Below, one piece after another: positions 15,787-21,824 of a stretch of DNA of 21,824 nucleotides. Below the pieces are notes generated by a model. It searched no databases. It saw only the letters and a list, made by a program, of their open reading frames with translations, and was not told where the DNA came from. Position 1 is the stretch's first letter. Every line of letters begins with the position of its first letter. Made by a program: the position numbers and the translations under genes. This DNA is from UBA1435 sp041663285 (GTDB taxonomy: Bacteria > Patescibacteriota > Microgenomatia > UBA12405), in the NCBI GenBank assembly GCA_041663285.1, contig JBAZSP010000019.1, positions 1 to 21,824 of the forward strand, given 5' to 3'.

Positions 15787-16661
15787 CCATCTCTATTATT
15801 GTCACCAACTGGAACGGCTTAAAACTGCTCCAAAAAAATTTTGAAACAATCGTCCGGCATAGCACTCTATCTTCAGAAATAATTTTTGCCGATGATGCTT
15901 CAACCGACGATAGCCTCCGCTATATTTATCAATTACAAAAAATATATCCCCAAATTAAAGTTATTGCCCGACGCCACAACCTTGGTTTTGGTGAAAATAC
16001 CAACCAGGCTGTCTCCACCGCTAAGGGCGAACTTTTAGTCCTCCTCAACAACGACATTCAGGTATACCCTGGCTATCTTGATGCTGCCTTACCATATTTT
16101 ACTAACCCAAAAATTTTTGGGGTTGGCTTGTGCGAAGTAAACCGTCCCAACTGGGGTAAGTTTTTTTGGCAGGATGGCTATCTTCAATATCAGGCTGGCC
16201 AGCCCACTACGACCGGCCACATTTCCGGCTGGTTATCCGGTGGTAGTTCCATCATCCGCAAAGACTATTTCCAAAAATTAGGCGGCTTTGATCCGGTTTA
16301 TGCCCCTTTCTATTCTGAAGATCTGGACTTGGGTTATCGTGCCTGGAAGTCGGGTTTTGATATCTATTGGGAACCCAAATGTAAAATTGAACACAAGCAT
16401 GAGTCCACTATTTCCCGCTTTCCCAAAAGATTTTTGGACTACGTCAAAGAACGGAATCGCTTGTTAACCGTCTGGCGAAATATTACCGACCCCCATCTCC
16501 TTAAAGCCAACAAATTTGCCTTACTAAACCGTGTTCTCTGGGGACCAAACTATATCAAGATTATATTGGCCGCCAGGCGACAAGTCAAAAAATTTCCACC
16601 GCCTATTGTATATCCCACCCGTACCGACCAGGACATCTTTAATCTTTTTTCCGGCACCTAA
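15783..16661 (+). CDS. GT2 glycosyltransferase, WbbL-like
   Basis: 292 residues, beginning in an ATGA overlap with the GT4 gene. Motifs: S-I-I-V-T-N-W-N-G, then F-A-D-D-A-S-T-D-D-S, H-N-L-G-F-G-E-N-T-N, the metal-binding N89-N-D91, S-G-G-S-S-I-I at the acceptor site, and Y-S-E-D-L-D-L-G-Y with the putative base. These are the hallmarks of the WbbL/cd04186-type GT2 group. The W-L-S-G-G-S-S element and the later H-K-H-E-S-T are the usual end of the catalytic core. A C-terminal extension of about 60 residues, basic and partly hydrophobic, may lie on the membrane. It is a soluble inverting transferase with unknown sugar. It shares its general scheme with the genes at 12933 and 16661, so three related enzymes may add successive sugars. 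Confidence 0.86.
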   Translation: MTISIIVTNWNGLKLLQKNFETIVRHSTLSSEIIFADDASTDDSLRYIYQLQKIYPQIKVIARRHNLGFGENTNQAVSTAKGELLVLLNNDIQVYPGYLDAALPYFTNPKIFGVGLCEVNRPNWGKFFWQDGYLQYQAGQPTTTGHISGWLSGGSSIIRKDYFQKLGGFDPVYAPFYSEDLDLGYRAWKSGFDIYWEPKCKIEHKHESTISRFPKRFLDYVKERNRLLTVWRNITDPHLLKANKFALLNRVLWGPNYIKIILAARRQVKKFPPPIVYPTRTDQDIFNLFSGT

Positions 16662-17470
16662 TGTCCAAGCCATCAGTTGATCTATCAATAATTATCGTCA
16701 CCTGGAACACCGCCCAGGTCACCCGGCGCTGCCTACTTAGCCTCCAAAAATACCTTAAAAAGATACCCCGCAAAGAAATAATCGTCATCGATAATGGCTC
16801 CACCGACAATACCAGAAGTGCTTTGGCCGCTCTTTCCTTTATAAAATATATTTATCGGCCCAATAATTTTGGTTTTTCCAGTAGTTGTAATCTGGGTTTT
16901 TCGCATTCCATTGGCCGATCCGTATTATTCCTTAATTCCGACATGCAGTTAATTGATGATTCTCTGGTAGACATGTATACCTTTTTTATCCGCCAGCCGC
17001 ATATTGCCGCCATCGGCCCAATGTTTTTGAATCCCGACCGAACTCCCCAGCCTTCTGTATTTCCTCCTCAAACTCTCACCAATGCCTTCAAAGAATACTG
17101 GCTTAATCTTCCGGCATTTAGTAAATACCTTCCGCCTTCTTCAAAGCCCCAGCCGGTTTATTGTATCAGCGGTGGTGCGTTTCTGATAAAACGTTCTGAC
17201 TTCGAATCTGCCGGCCGCTGGGACGAAAAATATTTTTTTTACTATGAAGATCTCGATCTTTGCCGCCGTCTTTATAACCTAAAACGACAAATTTATTTTT
17301 ACCCCTCCTGCCAAATAATCCATCATCACGGCCTAAGCGGCCAGAAACTAGCCAGCCCCCAGACCCAATGGAAAAGATTAATCCCCGGTTCCATTATTTT
17401 TCACGGCCACTTCATTCATTATTTATTGTTTGCCATAATTAGAACTAGCCAAATCTTTAAAAAACTTTAG
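16661..17470 (+). CDS. GT2 glycosyltransferase, WbbL-like
   Basis: 269 residues, with the ATG sharing one base with the previous stop (TAATG). The domain reads L-S-I-I-I-V-T-W-N, V-I-D-N-G-S-T-D-N-T, N-N-F-G-F-S-S-S-C-N, the metal-binding N92-S-D94, I-S-G-G-A-F-L-I, and F-Y-Y-E-D-L-D-L-C-R-R. The catalytic core fills nearly the whole protein. It closes with a short H-H-H-G and a hydrophobic end of about 25 residues, which may contact the membrane. This is the third WbbL-type enzyme in the block. It is inverting, cytoplasmic and probably adds one sugar to the lipid-linked glycan. Substrate unknown. The gene ends one base before the large fusion gene. Confidence 0.86.
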   Translation: MSKPSVDLSIIIVTWNTAQVTRRCLLSLQKYLKKIPRKEIIVIDNGSTDNTRSALAALSFIKYIYRPNNFGFSSSCNLGFSHSIGRSVLFLNSDMQLIDDSLVDMYTFFIRQPHIAAIGPMFLNPDRTPQPSVFPPQTLTNAFKEYWLNLPAFSKYLPPSSKPQPVYCISGGAFLIKRSDFESAGRWDEKYFFYYEDLDLCRRLYNLKRQIYFYPSCQIIHHHGLSGQKLASPQTQWKRLIPGSIIFHGHFIHYLLFAIIRTSQIFKKL

Positions 17471-17471
17471 T

Positions 17472-20400
17472 ATGTCGCTTTCTAATCTTTTAAAACCAAA
17501 ACCCATAGCCATCGCCACCCTTATATTTTTGTCTTTTCTGGTTTGCTATCGTCTCTTTAGGCCGGGCTACTTCTCCATGCAGGACGACATGCACATTTTT
17601 CGACTCCAACAGTTTTATCAATGTCTCCAAGACGGCCAAATTCCCTGCCGCTCCATTACCGATGGGGGACTAGGTTATGGCTATCCTTTATTTAATTATT
17701 ACGGATCACTTCCTTATTTGATTGCTAGCGGTTTCCATCTTTTTGGATTCAGCCTTATTTCCAGTATTAAGTTAATATTCATCCTGGGCTTTTTTCTTTC
17801 TGCGTTTGGTATGTTTTATCTCGCCCAAAAATTCTATGGTCTGTCCGGTAGTTTATTATCAGCCGCATTCTATCTTTTGGCCCCTTATCGGGCAGTCGAC
17901 AGTTATGTCCGTGGAGCTCTGGCTGAATTTTTTGCCTTGGCTTTAGCACCTTGGGTTTTTTGGGCTTTAATTTCTTTTTTTCAAACCAAAAAGCCATCTT
18001 ATCGCCTTTTGGTTATTTTCTTTCTGTCGGGCGTACTTCTAACTCATAACTTAACCGCCCTTGTCCTTATTCCGCTTTTGTTGCTTTTCTCTCTGATTTT
18101 TTATCGGCAACAAATCTTTCGCCTACTATCAATTTTTGCCTCCTCATTGGCCTTGAGTGCATTTTTTATCCTCCCGGCTTTTTTTGAAAAGCATCTGGTT
18201 ACCGTTCACACCATGACCCAAGGCTACTTCCAATACATCAACCATTTTGTCTCTTTATTTCAGCTCTTTTTAGACCGACAATGGGGTTTTGGTGCCTCTC
18301 TTTGGGGCCCACAAGACGACATGTCTTTCCAGATCGGGGTTGTCCATTGGTCAATTAGCCTGGTTTCAGTCCTGGCATTTTTTTTAATTAAGCCAAAACA
18401 AAACAAAAATAAACTACTGATTCTTTTTTCTGTGGCCACCTCACTCATATTCCTTTTCCTTACTCATTCCCGGTCGACTTTTATCTGGCAAAGTTTTCCC
18501 ATCCTCGCTTATTTTCAATTTCCCTGGCGCTTTCTTGGCTGGGTAATTTTTTTCCTGGCTTTAATCGCCGGTAATATCTTTACATCTTTCCGTCATCTTT
18601 CGAGCCAGCGGATTCTACTGTCATTGCTCCTGTTGCTCCTTATTATTTTTAATCAGCCTTATTTCAAAGAAGATATTTGGTTTTCCAGACTAGCTGACGA
18701 GGAAAAACTAAATCCTCAAAACCTCTTAGCTCAAAGTGGGGCCGGTCTAAAAGATTATTGGCCAATTTTTTCAAAAACTTACCCTGAAACTTTTGCCCCC
18801 GACACTCCCACCGCCACTACCGGTAACGCCACTTTTACCAATTTTACAAAAAGAAGTAATTTCCTAAGTTTCACTGCTTCCGTCTCCACTCCTGTTTCCC
18901 AGGTCACCATTCCCTTAGCTTATTTTCCCAACTGGACAGCCTATGTCAACACAAAGCTACAACCAGTAAGTTACACTGAGTTAGGCTTAATGACACTATC
19001 TCTCCCTCAGGGTGAAAATCAGGTCGAGCTGCATTTATTAAATACTCCCCTCCGGTCTGTTTCTAATTTAATCAGTCTTATCGCCCTGATCATTATCCTT
19101 ATTTATTTCTGCCGCCGCCTAAATCACTCGGCCGCCTTCTGGTTAATTGTTGTCTTTGCCTTTATCGTCCGTTTTGCCAACCTTTCCTCCTATCCCGTTG
19201 CCCTTAACTGGGATGAAGTCAGCCATGGCTATACCGCTTACTCCCTATCCCAAACAGGTCACGACCAGTGGGGTCACCCCTGGCCTGTCTTTAATTTTCG
19301 CGCATATGGCGACTATCCAACTACCCTTAATGCCTATTTAACCATTCCTTTCATTACTCTTTTTGGCCTGAACGAATTTTCTGTCCGCCTACCCTCCGCC
19401 CTCTTGGGCTTCTTCGCGGTTTTGGTCTCTTATTTTTTTGGCCTCAAAATTTTTAAATCCAAAACCCAGGCACTACTATTAATGTTTTTAGTAACCATTT
19501 CCCCCTGGACCTTCTTTCCTTCCCGAGCGGTCTTCCAATCCACCATCGCTCTCTTTTTTTTACTTTCCGCGGTAACGGCCTTCCTATGGGCTTTTGATCA
19601 CCCCCGCTTCCTGCCCCTTTCTGCCTTTTTATTTGGCTTATCCCTTTTCGCTTATCACAACACCCGTATAGTTTCCCCGTTAATTTTTTTGGCCTTGATT
19701 CTTATTTATCGTCAGGCTATCTTGGCTTCCGCCAAATTAAAAAAATGGCTTTTCCCCTCTGTCTTCCTTTTCCTTATCTTTTTTCTCCCATCATTTGTAA
19801 ACCTACTTTCTCCCTCTGCCCGGGCTAGGGGGGAGTGGGTCTCCCTTTTGGGTCCCGCCTCAATAAATTATATTAATAATCTTCGCAATAACTCCTCTCT
19901 GCCCCCGTTTTTTTCCCGACTACTTTTTAACAAAGTAACCTATCTGGCCATCAATGTTCCGGCTAACTATCTTGATTTCCTTGATCCCATCAAACTCTTT
20001 TTTCGTGGTACTCCCAATTACCAATTTAATCTGCCTCACACCGGTATTCTTTTCCCCGTAGGCCTGCCCTTTTTCTATCTCGGGCTACTTATTTTTTGTA
20101 AGCGGGCGCTTGGACGAAACCCTCTTAGCCTTTTCCTTATCCTCTGGTTTTTGATCGGCTTGATACCGTCTGTAATTACTACCGGCGATTTCCCCATCAT
20201 CCGGGCTACCTCAATCCTCCCCCTACCATATCTTTTTATTGTTCAGGGCTTATTTTCCCTCCGATCCCGTCTTAAGCCGTTAATATCCAGACTGTTCTTG
20301 CTGTCCTTTATCACCATCAGTCTGATGTACTTTTCCCGCTACCTTTACGGCTATTTCTACCTCTATCCGTACCAATATTCCTCTTCCTGGCAATATGGCT

Positions 20401-20768
20401 ATAAACAAGCTATCGGCTATGTCAAAGAAAATTACCTTTACTATCCAAAAATTATTATCACCAAAAAATACGGTGAGCCGCACGAATTTTTATTCTTTTA
20501 TTGGCCGTGGGATCCCAAAAACATTTTAAGTGACCCTAATTTTACTTGGGATTATCACGCCTCCTGGTACTGGGTTGACTCGCTGGATAAATTCCAATTT
20601 ATAAACGATTGGGAAATTAAGCCCAAGACTCAAATTGTCATCGAGCCCACCTTGCTTATCACCAGTCCCGGCAATTATAATCCTGCCAATGGCCAACTAT
20701 TAAAAACCATTTACTTTTTAAATCAAGAGCCGGCGTTTGACATCGTCCAACTGTATGCAACCAAATAA
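17472..20768 (+). CDS. Two-module membrane protein: PTPS-related/YfhO-like module fused to a GT39-like module
   Basis: 1098 residues in one uninterrupted frame, about twice the length of its neighbours. Module 1 (about 1-560) repeats the layout of the protein at 7175: R-P-G-Y-F-S-M-Q-D38-D39-M, DGQIPCR, GYGYPLFNYY, WGFGASLWGP, about ten membrane segments, and an extracytoplasmic beta-rich part before a closing membrane segment. A short linker (CRRLNHSAAF) leads to module 2 (about 565-1098), a PMT/ArnT-type domain with N-W-D581-E582 in its first external loop, F-R-A-Y-G-D-Y, further membrane segments and a soluble C-terminal domain of about 130 residues. Both modules keep their acidic loop residues, so two transfer activities on one chain are plausible. 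The join sits where a separate PTPS-related protein would end. No frameshift is visible. It overlaps the next gene by 14 bases. Confidence 0.82.
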   Translation: MSLSNLLKPKPIAIATLIFLSFLVCYRLFRPGYFSMQDDMHIFRLQQFYQCLQDGQIPCRSITDGGLGYGYPLFNYYGSLPYLIASGFHLFGFSLISSIKLIFILGFFLSAFGMFYLAQKFYGLSGSLLSAAFYLLAPYRAVDSYVRGALAEFFALALAPWVFWALISFFQTKKPSYRLLVIFFLSGVLLTHNLTALVLIPLLLLFSLIFYRQQIFRLLSIFASSLALSAFFILPAFFEKHLVTVHTMTQGYFQYINHFVSLFQLFLDRQWGFGASLWGPQDDMSFQIGVVHWSISLVSVLAFFLIKPKQNKNKLLILFSVATSLIFLFLTHSRSTFIWQSFPILAYFQFPWRFLGWVIFFLALIAGNIFTSFRHLSSQRILLSLLLLLLIIFNQPYFKEDIWFSRLADEEKLNPQNLLAQSGAGLKDYWPIFSKTYPETFAPDTPTATTGNATFTNFTKRSNFLSFTASVSTPVSQVTIPLAYFPNWTAYVNTKLQPVSYTELGLMTLSLPQGENQVELHLLNTPLRSVSNLISLIALIIILIYFCRRLNHSAAFWLIVVFAFIVRFANLSSYPVALNWDEVSHGYTAYSLSQTGHDQWGHPWPVFNFRAYGDYPTTLNAYLTIPFITLFGLNEFSVRLPSALLGFFAVLVSYFFGLKIFKSKTQALLLMFLVTISPWTFFPSRAVFQSTIALFFLLSAVTAFLWAFDHPRFLPLSAFLFGLSLFAYHNTRIVSPLIFLALILIYRQAILASAKLKKWLFPSVFLFLIFFLPSFVNLLSPSARARGEWVSLLGPASINYINNLRNNSSLPPFFSRLLFNKVTYLAINVPANYLDFLDPIKLFFRGTPNYQFNLPHTGILFPVGLPFFYLGLLIFCKRALGRNPLSLFLILWFLIGLIPSVITTGDFPIIRATSILPLPYLFIVQGLFSLRSRLKPLISRLFLLSFITISLMYFSRYLYGYFYLYPYQYSSSWQYGYKQAIGYVKENYLYYPKIIITKKYGEPHEFLFFYWPWDPKNILSDPNFTWDYHASWYWVDSLDKFQFINDWEIKPKTQIVIEPTLLITSPGNYNPANGQLLKTIYFLNQEPAFDIVQLYATK

Positions 20769-21824
20769 GATCGCCTTATTACTGATTTTTCTGTTTTCCT
20801 TCCTCGTCCGTATCTGGAACTATAACTATCCTCCCTTAACCTGGGATGAAGCATCTTTGGGCTACAACTCCTATTCCATTAGCCAAACCCTTAGAGATGA
20901 GTATGGCACCTTCCTGCCTCTGATTTTCAAATCTTTTGGGGATTACAAACCTGGTCTATATATCTACCTGGCGTCTCTATTCACACCCATCTTCGGCTTA
21001 ACCGAGCTATCCGTCAGACTGCCATCAATTATCTTGGGTTCCCTAACTCCGATATTGCTTTTTTATTTTGTTTTTCACTTTAGTTCTCACCATAAAATTC
21101 TGGCTTATTTATCTGCTCTTGTTTTAGCAGCCAATCCTTATAATATCCATTTTTCCCGCGGCGCCTGGGAAACCAATATTCTCACTTTTGAGCTCATTTT
21201 GGCCTCTTATCTTTTTTTCAAATTCCGTCACCAATCAAAATATAAATACTTACTTCTTTCGTCCCTTGTCTTTGCTGCTACCCTTTACACTTACCAGGCC
21301 GGCAAACTGATAAGTTTTCTCCTTGTTATCGTTCTTTGGATTTTACATCGGACACTGATAAATAAAAAAAACCTATCAGTCTTTTTCCTCCCCCTAACCC
21401 TTTTAATCTTACCGATAATTTTTGGTCTACTTAGCCAATCCGACGCCAACCGTCTAAAAGTGGTCAGTCTTTTGTCTTACCCCCAGCCTGATACCGAAAT
21501 TAACCAGATCCAATCAGAAACCAGCACTCTGGACTACCAGCTATTCCACTCCCGGCCTCTCTTTTTTCTAAGACAGTTTTTATTTCGTTATTTTAACCAT
21601 TTCAGCCCCAGGTTTTTAACTTTCGAAGGCGATTGGCAAAATCCCAGACATTCAGCCCCCTATATCGGCATGCTGCTTTTTCCTTCCTGTCTTTTTTTAG
21701 TTTTAGGCATAATCCGATATTTACATGAGCATCCTTCCCCTCCACTTGACCGCTTCTTCTTTGCCTGGTTTTTATTAGCCCCCATACCTGCCGCCCTCAC
21801 CCGCGACACTATTCAGGCAGTTCG
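20755..21824 (+). CDS. GT39-like (PMT/ArnT-type) membrane glycosyltransferase, 3' end outside window
   Basis: The frame opens at the ATG at 20755, 14 bases inside the fusion gene, and stays open to the window end: 356 codons plus two bases, with no stop. After the first membrane segment come P-P-L-T-W-D-E-A-S-L-G-Y with the GT-C acidic pair, then S-F-G-D-Y-K-P-G-L-Y-I-Y, matching the D-x-K-P motif of PMT_2 proteins, and T-E-L-S-V-R-L-P-S. Close to the cut end is P-I-P-A-A-L-T-R-D, a segment common in bacterial mannosyltransferase-like proteins. Spaced hydrophobic segments run through the visible part. The sequence is clearly related to module 2 of the upstream fusion protein, so the two may be tandem duplicates. 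It transfers sugar from a lipid-phosphate donor on the outer face; acceptor unknown. Confidence 0.85.
   Translation, partial: MQPNKIALLLIFLFSFLVRIWNYNYPPLTWDEASLGYNSYSISQTLRDEYGTFLPLIFKSFGDYKPGLYIYLASLFTPIFGLTELSVRLPSIILGSLTPILLFYFVFHFSSHHKILAYLSALVLAANPYNIHFSRGAWETNILTFELILASYLFFKFRHQSKYKYLLLSSLVFAATLYTYQAGKLISFLLVIVLWILHRTLINKKNLSVFFLPLTLLILPIIFGLLSQSDANRLKVVSLLSYPQPDTEINQIQSETSTLDYQLFHSRPLFFLRQFLFRYFNHFSPRFLTFEGDWQNPRHSAPYIGMLLFPSCLFLVLGIIRYLHEHPSPPLDRFFFAWFLLAPIPAALTRDTIQAV

Noticed and set aside
19553..19562. Runs of 7-8 T in coding regions as slippage or programmed-frameshift sites
   Set aside because: They are frequent in this F/L-rich, pyrimidine-rich coding strand, and no alternative frame of sense continues after them.

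Overview
The window looks like a chromosomal segment from a Patescibacteria (Candidate Phyla Radiation) genome, most likely of the Microgenomates type. This rests on gene style, not on a marker gene: ftsX followed by a coiled-coil M23 peptidase, a DUF11 surface protein with a P-x-T-G tail, and a long, tightly packed run of soluble glycosyltransferases and GT-C membrane proteins. TGA is used as a stop, so the GN02/SR1 recoding does not apply. G+C is roughly 40-45% judged from a few sampled lines. There are no RNA genes, mobile elements or CRISPR arrays, and no stretch over 300 bases lacks a gene.

Region 1 (1-2600) is a cell-envelope and division segment. It holds the 3' part of ftsX, a secreted coiled-coil M23 (LytM) peptidase, and, convergent with these, a secreted DUF11 protein driven by a consensus -35/-10 promoter. 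The M23 domain appears circularly permuted: the half carrying H-x-H precedes the half carrying H-x-G-x-D, and the protein stops just after the Y-x-H-L motif. This is the most unusual item in the window.

Region 2 (2601-21824) is one co-directional run of 15 genes, many overlapping or abutting, that looks like a surface-glycan or glycoprotein assembly locus. It starts with two couples, each a polyprenyl-phosphate-sugar synthase-like GT2 followed by a GT39-like membrane transferase. Next come a PTPS-related/YfhO-like membrane protein, a Wzx/TuaB-type flippase, an unassigned multi-pass protein, six soluble glycosyltransferases (five GT2 and one GT4), a 1098-residue fusion of a PTPS-related module with a GT39 module, and a GT39 gene cut by the window end.

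A working model is that soluble GT2/GT4 enzymes build a lipid-linked glycan on the cytoplasmic face and the MOP-family protein flips it. The two synthases would charge polyprenyl phosphate with single sugars, and the GT-C proteins would add these outside the membrane. The window shows no initiating phosphoglycosyl transferase, nucleotide-sugar synthesis gene, polymerase, ligase or STT3/PglB enzyme, so the locus is incomplete here or relies on genes elsewhere.

Almost no start has a clear Shine-Dalgarno sequence. Several run-initial starts lie 9-12 bases downstream of a -10-like element, which suggests leaderless or very short-leader transcripts plus translational coupling.
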